34,927 nt of DNA, from the NCBI GenBank assembly GCA_028818795.1, contig JAPPND010000135.1, positions 1 to 34,927 on the forward strand. The letters run 5' to 3'. This stretch comes from Gammaproteobacteria bacterium (lineage in GTDB: Bacteria; Pseudomonadota; Gammaproteobacteria; Pseudomonadales; Azotimanducaceae). Positions 1-6,136 of this stretch are shown piece by piece. The position numbers were made by a program, and so were the translations under genes. The notes beneath the pieces are model-generated. The model saw nothing but the letters and a program-made list of their open reading frames with translations. It was not told where the DNA came from and ran no database searches. Within the stretch, counting starts at the first letter, position 1. Every line of letters begins with the position of its first letter.

Positions 1-203
1 TCGCCCGAAATGCCGCTCGGAACGGCGATCTGGATCCCGGCGCTCTCGCCGAGTTCCACAAGCGCCGCCCCCGCGTTCTTTCGCTCGATGTCCAGGCTGA
101 CCTTGCGTTCGTCCGCCGCAGCGGCGGCTGTGGCAATCGTGCCGAACGCCATCGCGATCGCCGCGGCTATCCATCCGAGACTTGTGAGTTTGCTGTAAGT
201 CAC
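1..203 (-). CDS. TonB-dependent receptor with STN signalling domain, N-terminal part only
   Basis: This gene starts at GTG 203 and runs off the left edge, so only 67 residues are visible. The start has an ideal AGGAGG Shine-Dalgarno 8 bases upstream. Residues 1-25 form a signal peptide (hydrophobic Ala/Ile-rich core, then an Ala-rich cleavage region). The residues after it (VSLDIERKNAGAALVELGES) match the start of a secretin/TonB STN domain, the periplasmic domain with which an outer-membrane receptor contacts its FecR partner. The gene lies just downstream of fecR- and fecI-like genes on the same strand, the standard order for this signalling type. The family assignment is inferred from the STN start plus context, because the plug and barrel lie outside the window. 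The ligand, probably a ferric chelate or another scarce nutrient, cannot be read. Confidence 0.75.
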   Translation of the reverse strand, partial: MTYSKLTSLGWIAAAIAMAFGTIATAAAAADERKVSLDIERKNAGAALVELGESAGIQIAVPSGISG

Positions 204-211
204 GATATTCC

Positions 212-217
212 CCTCCT
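212..217 (-). promoter_or_regulatory. Shine-Dalgarno of the STN receptor
   Basis: A perfect AGGAGG on the minus strand, 8 bases before GTG 203. It decides the GTG start of the receptor gene. Confidence 0.8.
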
Positions 218-345
218 GGAGTCTGTTACTTCGTTCGTTTGTCCCTGCCGTAGCCCGATGCCGCGCACCGCGGCCCCGCATCGTCCGGTCCGATTTAGCG
301 CTCACCGTGAGATCAGACCTGGCGGACACAGATGTCCCGTTGCAG

Positions 346-1419
346 CTAGTGCAGTGCATTGGATTCTGTCTCCGCCGCTAGGACCGCGATTCCCGTCAAT
401 GTCGGGACCACCCGAATCGGCACGGCGTTCTCGAGCGTCGTCAACGCCTCATCGATGGAGTCGAGCCGGAGCGTCGCGAAGACCCGGATGTCGCCGACCT
501 TCGGGTCGTGAATGCGGATCGGCTTCTCGGAATAGCGGCTAAGCTCCGCCACCACTCGGGCCATCGGTTCGTCGATAAAGGTCAGGCGTCCCTGCCGCCA
601 CTGCTGGCGACGCGCGACATTCGAATCGTGGTGCGCCGCGAACGTCTGATCGTGGGCATTGAAGTCGACTACCGCGCCGGCCACGAGCCCGAACTCGTCT
701 CGCGCCAACGATCCATTGTCGACGGGGTGTTGCCGCAGATCGAGCCAAGGCGGATCCGCAGGTGGTTCACGGCCCTGTCGGTGTAGCGCAAGGCGGCCGT
801 CGATCAATGCTAGGGCGAAGCCGTCGTCGTTTCGGCGCAGGTTGAACTCGGTGCCATGGGCGGTGATGGACTGTCCGCCCACTTCCACGGTGAAGGGTCG
901 CAGCGGATCCGGGGCGACCTCGAAGTGCGCCTCGCCACGGTCCATGACGATGCGTCGAACGTTGTCCGTCATGCCGACGAGAATCTGGGAGCGGGTATTC
1001 AGCGTGACGGTCGAACCGTCATCCAGTGTCAGGGTGCGTTGTTCGCCGACCTGCGTGGAGTGACGGATGACGGTGCCCGCGTCCTCGAAGTACTGCGGCG
1101 CCACGAACCACGTGGCGAACCCCACCAGGCCCGCTGCAGCAACCCCGGGTGCTACGACATTTCGCACCATCCGCCTCGCGACTGTCCCGTGTCGACGGGG
1201 CGTTGCCCGGTACAGGGAATCCTCGCGCAGCTCGTCGCGCCAGTCGTCCAGTGCGCCGAACAGATGGTGCGCCTCCACGAACCGGGCCTTGAACACGGGG
1301 TCCTCCTCGCAGCGCGCCTTGATCGCGAGGCGTTCGGACTCGGTGAGATCCTCGCTGTAGATCCGCACGGCCGCGGCGTGGGCGTCCTGGGCGATCCGGC
1401 GGGACTTTCGGAAAACCAT
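346..1419 (-). CDS. FecR-family anti-sigma factor / signal transducer
   Basis: This 357-residue inner-membrane regulator relays a signal from an STN-containing receptor to an ECF sigma factor. Residues 1-60 form the cytoplasmic sigma-binding part. One membrane segment lies at about 88-107 (Ala/Gly/Val-rich, ending in FATWFV). The periplasmic FecR domain covers about 115-212 and holds the typical pieces GEQRTLTLDDGSTVTLNT and GEAHFEVAPDPLRPFTV. The C-terminal STN-like domain covers about 280-357, beginning GRLTFIDEPMARVVAELSRY. The length is usual for the family. The gene starts 11 bases after the ECF sigma gene and is followed by the receptor, so the three probably form one signalling unit. 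The family is certain; the inducing compound is unknown. Confidence 0.92.
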   Translation of the reverse strand: MVFRKSRRIAQDAHAAAVRIYSEDLTESERLAIKARCEEDPVFKARFVEAHHLFGALDDWRDELREDSLYRATPRRHGTVARRMVRNVVAPGVAAAGLVGFATWFVAPQYFEDAGTVIRHSTQVGEQRTLTLDDGSTVTLNTRSQILVGMTDNVRRIVMDRGEAHFEVAPDPLRPFTVEVGGQSITAHGTEFNLRRNDDGFALALIDGRLALHRQGREPPADPPWLDLRQHPVDNGSLARDEFGLVAGAVVDFNAHDQTFAAHHDSNVARRQQWRQGRLTFIDEPMARVVAELSRYSEKPIRIHDPKVGDIRVFATLRLDSIDEALTTLENAVPIRVVPTLTGIAVLAAETESNALH

Positions 1420-1430
1420 CGCGATGCGCC

Positions 1431-2003
1431 CTAGTTGTCAAGCAACGCTTGCCGCAAGTGCATAAGCGCCTTGCCGATGTACTTCTCGACGGTCTTCGTG
1501 GATACGTCCATGGCTTTCGCCACGTCGCGGTAGCTCAGGTGGCTGAAACGGTTCAGGACGAAGGCGCGCCGCCACTCGGGCTTCATCTCTTCAAGCGCCG
1601 ATGCCACGGCGGCCAAGTCATCGCTCGCCAACGCAATGCTCTCGGGCGAGGGCGTCTTCCCGGTCTCCGCATCCTGCAACAGCCGCACATGCTCTTCGTG
1701 CTGACGCCGGACGCCGCGATGACGTTCCCTGTCGATCACCAGCCGGTTGGCGATCGTCAACAGGAAGCCGAGGGTACTTCGACGGCCCGGAGGCAATCTT
1801 TCGGGCAGATCGTCCATCCGAGCCAGTCGCGCATAGACATCCTGCAGGAGGTCTTCCACGTCCAGGTTGCCGACCACCCGCGCAGCGATGAACCGCCGCA
1901 GCGCTACGACGTGCGCCGCGTAGAGGCGATCCAGGGCCTGTTCGCGCGTCTCGGACTTGACTTCCTTCAAGGCCGCGAGTTTGCGCTTGCCCGGCTTCGT
2001 CAC
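1431..2003 (-). CDS. ECF (FecI-like) RNA polymerase sigma factor
   Basis: This 190-residue extracytoplasmic-function sigma factor directs RNA polymerase to the promoter of the linked receptor operon. Region 2 covers about residues 28-100 and includes DVEDLLQDVYARL and the FLLTIANRLVIDRERHR stretch. Region 4 covers about 133-186, with a helix-turn-helix in LSYRDVAKAMDVSTKTVEKYI. The start is GTG 2003; no strong Shine-Dalgarno is visible. The protein has a short Lys-rich N-terminal extension of about 20 residues before region 2. The downstream fecR-like gene and STN receptor make it part of a cell-surface signalling system, in which its activity would be held or released by the FecR protein. 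The family assignment is secure. Confidence 0.92.
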   Translation of the reverse strand: MTKPGKRKLAALKEVKSETREQALDRLYAAHVVALRRFIAARVVGNLDVEDLLQDVYARLARMDDLPERLPPGRRSTLGFLLTIANRLVIDRERHRGVRRQHEEHVRLLQDAETGKTPSPESIALASDDLAAVASALEEMKPEWRRAFVLNRFSHLSYRDVAKAMDVSTKTVEKYIGKALMHLRQALLDN

Positions 2004-2108
2004 ATCGAACCGCCCAATTGTCGCCTGCCCCTCTCGCAGTACCGCTGTCCAGCTCCTAAGGATATTAAACGGATGACTTGACCATGACCCTACGGTGCCG
2101 TTGTGCGG

Positions 2109-2136
2109 TTGACATCCCGAACGCCAGCGCTAAGGT
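2109..2136 (+). promoter_or_regulatory. Possible sigma-70 promoter
   Basis: A consensus -35 TTGACA (2109-2114) is followed, after 16 bases, by TAAGGT (2131-2136), which matches only three of six -10 positions. It would fire toward the small frame at 2193. The evidence is weak: only the -35 box is convincing. Confidence 0.25.
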
Positions 2137-2192
2137 GCGGACATGCCATGCGACGATCTTGATCGACAGGCGCGACGCGCAGCGCGCCGGGA

Positions 2193-2384
2193 TTGGCCGA
2201 TTCGCGCATACCGTCCGGCGAGTGCCCGGAAGACGGGTTTCTCGCCGATCTGTCGGTCGAGGAATGCCTTGCCGTCGTCACCGATGTTACGGAGACCTGC
2301 TTGGTGGTCGCCGGCAAGAAAGCGCGGAAAATCGCCCGGCGCGATTGGCCGCTCAAGATCGTCCGGGACCACAGGCCGAGTTGA
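2193..2384 (+). CDS. Possible small hypothetical protein
   Basis: This 63-residue open frame begins at TTG and is not recognised. It has a protein-like alternation of acidic and hydrophobic residues (FLADLSVEECLAVVTDVTET) followed by a basic stretch (AGKKARKIARRDWP). It lies downstream of a TTGACA box but has no clear Shine-Dalgarno, and the frame closes at a TGA 33 bases upstream of the TTG. It could be a remnant of a larger gene or chance coding in GC-rich DNA. No function is proposed. Confidence 0.2.
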   Translation: MADSRIPSGECPEDGFLADLSVEECLAVVTDVTETCLVVAGKKARKIARRDWPLKIVRDHRPS

Positions 2385-2406
2385 ACGCCGACTTCACCGA
2401 CGTCGG

Positions 2407-3378
2407 TCAACCCCAGACTGCTTCAGAGTAGGAAACGCAGCCCGAAGCGTAGAGTAGGCCCGGTTCTCGATCGGCGGCGAGGAGATCGGGTCCGTCGAGG
2501 TCCACGACCTGGGCCCGTCCGGCCAGCAGCAGCGCAGGTGCCATCGACAACGAGGTGGCGACCATGCAGCCGACCATGATGCCGAGGTCGAGTTCGCGTG
2601 CCTCGTCTGCAAGTGCCAGCGCCCGAGTCAAACCTCCCGTCTTGTCGAGCTTGATGTTGACGATCTGGCACCACGTCGCCAGCGCGGGAAGGTTTGAACC
2701 GTCGAGGATGCTCTCGTCGGCAGCGAGGGGAACCGGCGACTGAAACCCAGCCAGGTCTTGGTCGTCACCCTCTGGCAGCGGCTGTTCTATCAGTTCTACG
2801 CCGAGCGCGGCGGCTACGGGCGCGAACTCGGCAAGTGCAGCCATGTTCCAGCCCTCGTTGGCATCGACAATCAGCCCTACGCCGGGCGCTTGGGTGCGCA
2901 CCATGCGGAGTCTCTCGATGTCCGCAGCCACGTCGTCCGACCCGAGTTTGACCTTGAGCAGCGGACGCCATCGCTCGACCGTCGCCTGTTGCCCCATGGC
3001 GGACGGGGAATCCAATGGCAGGGTGAATGCCGTGGGGATGTCGACGGGCCTCGAAACGCCGGCCAACTGCCAGGCCGGCTGTCCGCTGAGTTTTGCTTCG
3101 AGGTCCCAAAGTGCACAGTCGATGGCGTTGCGCGCGGGCCCCGCCGGGAGGGCATGGAGTAGCTCGCGTCTTTCGAACGGCCCTTGGAAAGCGTTGATCG
3201 CCGCGGCGACGACTGCAGGGTCATCGCCGTAGCGGGGGTAGGGGACGCATTCGCCGTGGCCTTCGACGTTGCCGTCGGTGACTGTGGCGACGACTACCTC
3301 GGCGGTTTTCTTGGAGCCCCGTGCGGTGGTGAACGGCCGTGCGATGGGCCATGACTCGATCGCGGCCGTTACCCTCAC
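2407..3378 (-). CDS. dgcA: Enolase-superfamily N-acetyl-D-glutamate racemase (DgcA-type) / dipeptide-epimerase-like
   Basis: This 323-residue member of the muconate-cycloisomerase/dipeptide-epimerase branch of the enolase superfamily shows the expected catalytic set: the KxK base pair K142/K144 (LLKVKLG), metal ligands D172 (VDANEGW), E198 (IEQPLP) and D221 (AADES), and the second-face lysine K243 (NIKLDKTGG). Alone it would be called an L-Ala-D/L-Glu epimerase. Its start GTG overlaps the stop of a DUF1611 gene by four bases (GTGA), and this pair matches the DgcN-DgcA D-glutamate pathway, in which DgcA converts N-acetyl-D-glutamate to N-acetyl-L-glutamate. That specific role rests on the neighbour; the superfamily and active site are seen directly. 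It is predicted cytoplasmic. Confidence 0.85.
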   Translation of the reverse strand: MRVTAAIESWPIARPFTTARGSKKTAEVVVATVTDGNVEGHGECVPYPRYGDDPAVVAAAINAFQGPFERRELLHALPAGPARNAIDCALWDLEAKLSGQPAWQLAGVSRPVDIPTAFTLPLDSPSAMGQQATVERWRPLLKVKLGSDDVAADIERLRMVRTQAPGVGLIVDANEGWNMAALAEFAPVAAALGVELIEQPLPEGDDQDLAGFQSPVPLAADESILDGSNLPALATWCQIVNIKLDKTGGLTRALALADEARELDLGIMVGCMVATSLSMAPALLLAGRAQVVDLDGPDLLAADREPGLLYASGCVSYSEAVWG

Positions 3379-4373
3379 GCGAGCATCTCGTCGACGATCG
3401 CCTCGACACCGTGCCGAACCGGATCGCAGACCGGCACCCCGAACCGACGGTGTGCCTGTTCAATGGTGTGGCTCGCGCTTGCGGCATCGAGTTCCGACGT
3501 GTTCAGGGCGATGCCCACGCACCGTACGGCGGGATTCGTCAATCGGCCGAGCGCAATCGTCTGCTCGATGACGGCGTCGATGTCGGCGATCGGTACGTCG
3601 ACATTGCGCATCGTCGTCCGGGTCGGTTCATGGCAGACAACGACGGCGTCGGGTTGGGAGCCGTGCAGCAGGGCGAGGCTCACGCCGGCGAAGGAAGGGT
3701 GGAACAGGGACCCTTGACCTTCGACGACGTCCCAGTGGCCCGGATCGTTGTCGGGCGAGAGCGCCTCGACCGCGCCGGCGGCGAAGTCCGCGACCACGGC
3801 ATCGATGGGAATGCCGGATCCGGCGATCAGGATGCCGGTCTGCCCGGTGGCGCGGAAGTCGGCAGCGACGTTGCGGGCGACCAACTCGCGTACTATGGCG
3901 AGTGCGGCGTATTTCTTGCCAACCGAGCAATCGGTCCCGACGGTCAGCAGGCGTTTGCCGGTGCGCTTGCGCCCCGACGCGACCGGGAACGGTCCCACGG
4001 GACGCCGGGCCTCAACCAGTTGCCGGTTCGACCGACGGGCGGCTTCGTCGATCGCCGGGACGCCCTCGAGCGCCGTATGAAGCCCGCTCGCGACATGCAA
4101 ACCGGCCTCCAGTGCCTCGACGATCAGGCCCTGCCAGTGCTTAGGAAGCACGCCTCCGGGGTTGACGACGCCGATGAGCAACGTCCTAGCCCCGGCTGCG
4201 ACGGCTTGTCGGATCGACATGTCGGCGACACCGAGGTCGGCGCGGCACTCGGGTAGGCGGAGTTGCCCCACGACTGCTTCGGGTCGCCAGTCGACCACGC
4301 CTTGTCCGGTCTTTGCGGCGAGCGCGTCCTTGGCGTCGCCGACGAAGACTAGGTACGGTGTTTCGAGATCCAC
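3375..4373 (-). CDS. dgcN: DUF1611-family D-glutamate N-acetyltransferase (DgcN-type)
   Basis: The protein is about 332 residues and belongs to DUF1611. It has a P-loop-like motif at 146-154 (GTDCSVGKK) after an N-terminal Rossmann-like domain. In the D-glutamate pathway DgcN acetylates D-Glu from acetyl-CoA and passes the product to DgcA, encoded directly downstream with a GTGA overlap. Start choice: the frame extends to GTG 4427, but GTG 4373 is preferred. It has AGGA 8 bases upstream, gives the family-like start MDLETPYLVFVGDA, and leaves room for the operator-like repeats at 4434-4476 to sit in a promoter region. The family is certain; the acetyltransferase role is inferred from the dgcN-dgcA pairing. 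Confidence 0.85.
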   Translation of the reverse strand: MDLETPYLVFVGDAKDALAAKTGQGVVDWRPEAVVGQLRLPECRADLGVADMSIRQAVAAGARTLLIGVVNPGGVLPKHWQGLIVEALEAGLHVASGLHTALEGVPAIDEAARRSNRQLVEARRPVGPFPVASGRKRTGKRLLTVGTDCSVGKKYAALAIVRELVARNVAADFRATGQTGILIAGSGIPIDAVVADFAAGAVEALSPDNDPGHWDVVEGQGSLFHPSFAGVSLALLHGSQPDAVVVCHEPTRTTMRNVDVPIADIDAVIEQTIALGRLTNPAVRCVGIALNTSELDAASASHTIEQAHRRFGVPVCDPVRHGVEAIVDEMLA

Positions 4374-4433
4374 GCCGTCGGTCCTGACATCGCTTCCACC
4401 ATCGGGTCGCCAATTCGGCGATTCCACCGATCA

Positions 4434-4476
4434 GATCGTACGAATCGTTCGATCACATCGTGCAAATCGTACGATC
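4434..4476. promoter_or_regulatory. Four-site palindromic operator candidate upstream of dgcN-dgcA
   Basis: This lies between the tannase-like stop and dgcN. A perfect 10-base inverted repeat (GATCGTACGA at 4434-4443, TCGTACGATC at 4467-4476) encloses two degenerate copies. The 9-base unit ATCGTNCGA-like occurs at 4435, 4444, 4457 and 4466, giving spacings of 9, 13 and 9, so the array is symmetric. The outer cores TCGTACGA are themselves palindromic and lie 31 bases apart centre to centre, about three helical turns. This arrangement is typical of a cooperative repressor or activator site. No regulator gene is adjacent, so the binding protein is unknown. Confidence 0.6.
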
Positions 4477-4495
4477 CGGTCGCAGGAATCGACGT

Positions 4496-5953
4496 TCAGC
4501 GGCATTCGAAACTCGCTGGATCACGATCGTCGCCACCAATATGAACAGCCCGTCTCGGATAGGCGCACAGCGGTCGGGCGCCGCCGCCCTGGGCGAAACC
4601 GGCAACCAACGTATCCGGTGCGGTGCCTGTTTCGTCCCATTGTTCCGCTGCTTCAATGAGGTCCACCATCCACGGTCCGGGGCCCCCGGCGCAGTGGAGG
4701 ACGCCCGGCATCAGGAACAGGCGCACGTCGTCGTGGGCGGACTCGTCCCGGGCGTAGACCGCGTCGACGTACTCGATGCTGGCGAGTGCGGACAGGGCGG
4801 CATCGGACCACCCGTGGTAAATCAGTAGCTTGCCTCCGTTCTTGCGGAAGGCGTCGAGATTGGGATCGATGGCGCTCAAGGCGGCGGCCGTGGTTCGGAA
4901 GCGATGCCGGAAGCCGCTGAAGTCGAATCCCTCGTAGCGCCACCCCGGGTCGTGCTCCGCCATGTGGCGCATGACCTCGACGCCGAAACCGAACGCCAGC
5001 GATGGCGGAAAGTTCGGTGTCTGCTGGCCCGACCCCGCGAGCCAGCCGCCCCAGCCGCCGGTTTCATCCTCGCCGCCGAACGGCCAGCCGACGTGGATCC
5101 GTCCATCCGGGGCGACCGGCCCCTCGTAGACGGCTCGGATGGCGGCGATTTTCTCCGGCGCCAGATCGAGGCTGCCCGGGTCGAAGTCGCAGTCGCGGGG
5201 ATCGTTGAGAATGCCGTCCTCGAGACCGTCCTGGGCATCGCACCGGGCGAGAACCGCATTGGCGAGCGTTTGCCGGTCCTCGGCGGAGAGAATCGGCGCG
5301 GCGAGGTCGTCCATGGACGGGTACATGTGCCGGGTGACGTCGAGGAACGCGGCCGCCACGCCCGCGAAGTCGTGGGCCGGGGCACCGGCCAGCACGACAT
5401 CGAAGTCCTCGGGGTAGCGCTGGGCGGACATCAGCGCCTGACGGCCGCCGTTCGAGCAGCCGGCGAAATAGGACCGTTCGGGGCTTGCCGCGTAGTGGCT
5501 TTCGACGATGTGCTTGGCGACCTCGGTGACGCGATGCACGGCGAGGTGGCCGTAGTTGACCAGCCTTTCGAGGTTGTTCAGGGCCCAGGATCCGTCGATT
5601 CCCTGGTTCCGATGGCCGGTGTCCGTGCCAGCCGTCGCGTAGCCGCGTTGCAGCACGCTTAAGCCCAGCGCCTGGTTCTGGATATTTCCGACGAATCCCC
5701 CGCCACCGCCCATGATGAAGGCGCCGTTCCACTCCGCAGGCAGCCAGACGGAAAAGCCGATTTCGCGCCCGATGGTCCCGGTCAGCTTGCAGTGCTCAAC
5801 CGGACTTTCCGCCGATTCGACGGTCGTGATTTCGACATCGGGTAGCCGGATGTCCCCTAAGCCGACGCAGGGTGTCGAGGTCGATGGTTCGGCAGCGGTC
5901 CCGGCGCGGGCAAAAAGGACGGCGAATACGGTTGCGGTGAGGATTGTTCGCAT
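4496..5953 (-). CDS. Tannase / feruloyl esterase family hydrolase, secreted
   Basis: This 485-residue alpha/beta hydrolase of the tannase family cleaves ester bonds, for example in gallate or ferulate esters. It shows the family's CS-D-HC motif: C166-S167 (nucleophile) in FAGCSNGGR, D384 in GWSDAALS, and H420-C421 in LHCAGG, the two cysteines normally being disulfide-bonded. The start at ATG 5953 is chosen over upstream in-frame codons because it begins a clear signal peptide (MRTILTATVFAVLFARAGTA) with cleavage near residue 21. The product is thus expected in the periplasm or outside the cell. The length fits the family. It reads toward the dgcN promoter region and is divergent from the ABC cassette. 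The true substrate cannot be told from sequence. Confidence 0.9.
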   Translation of the reverse strand: MRTILTATVFAVLFARAGTAAEPSTSTPCVGLGDIRLPDVEITTVESAESPVEHCKLTGTIGREIGFSVWLPAEWNGAFIMGGGGGFVGNIQNQALGLSVLQRGYATAGTDTGHRNQGIDGSWALNNLERLVNYGHLAVHRVTEVAKHIVESHYAASPERSYFAGCSNGGRQALMSAQRYPEDFDVVLAGAPAHDFAGVAAAFLDVTRHMYPSMDDLAAPILSAEDRQTLANAVLARCDAQDGLEDGILNDPRDCDFDPGSLDLAPEKIAAIRAVYEGPVAPDGRIHVGWPFGGEDETGGWGGWLAGSGQQTPNFPPSLAFGFGVEVMRHMAEHDPGWRYEGFDFSGFRHRFRTTAAALSAIDPNLDAFRKNGGKLLIYHGWSDAALSALASIEYVDAVYARDESAHDDVRLFLMPGVLHCAGGPGPWMVDLIEAAEQWDETGTAPDTLVAGFAQGGGARPLCAYPRRAVHIGGDDRDPASFECR

Positions 5954-6021
5954 GGGTGGCCTGGTCCTCGAAAAGCGGATTCGAGGTCCATTGTAAGCGG
6001 CAGACGGTAACCGGAGGCTTG

Positions 6022-6051
6022 TTGACGCCGGTACGAGGCACCCGCCATGAT
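6022..6051 (+). promoter_or_regulatory. Possible promoter of the ABC transporter cassette
   Basis: TTGACG (6022-6027) and CATGAT (6046-6051) are separated by 18 bases, about 85 bases before the first binding-protein start. On the other strand, TACAAT (5995-5990) could serve as the -10 of the divergent tannase-like gene. Both are moderate matches only. Confidence 0.3.
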
Positions 6052-6136
6052 GGATCGTATTGGGCATGCAGTTCATGGAGGGGGCCTTTCTCCGTATGGA
6101 GCTGGGGTTTTCGCGGGTCGTGGGTCGGAAAACCCC

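Larger units (their letters stand above)
2004..2406. other. Intergenic stretch between ECF sigma gene and dgcA
   Basis: About 400 bases lie between the divergently read sigma gene and the 3' end of dgcA. It must hold the minus-strand promoter of the sigma gene; a TAATAT-like hexamer in an AT-richer patch near 2060-2075 is a candidate but has no good -35. On the plus strand there is a TTGACA box (2109-2114) and a weak small open frame (2193-2384). No RNA gene, terminator hairpin or mobile element was recognised. Confidence 0.5.

Noticed and set aside
2090-2410. Minus-strand open frames of 80-106 codons opposite the small frame at 2193
   Set aside because: Composition is that of GC-rich shadow frames and no start signal is visible.
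3238-3248. GTAGGGGACGC string inside dgcA resembling the repeat head
   Set aside because: It encodes the conserved GECVPYPRY region of the enzyme and has no complementary right arm, so it is a chance match.
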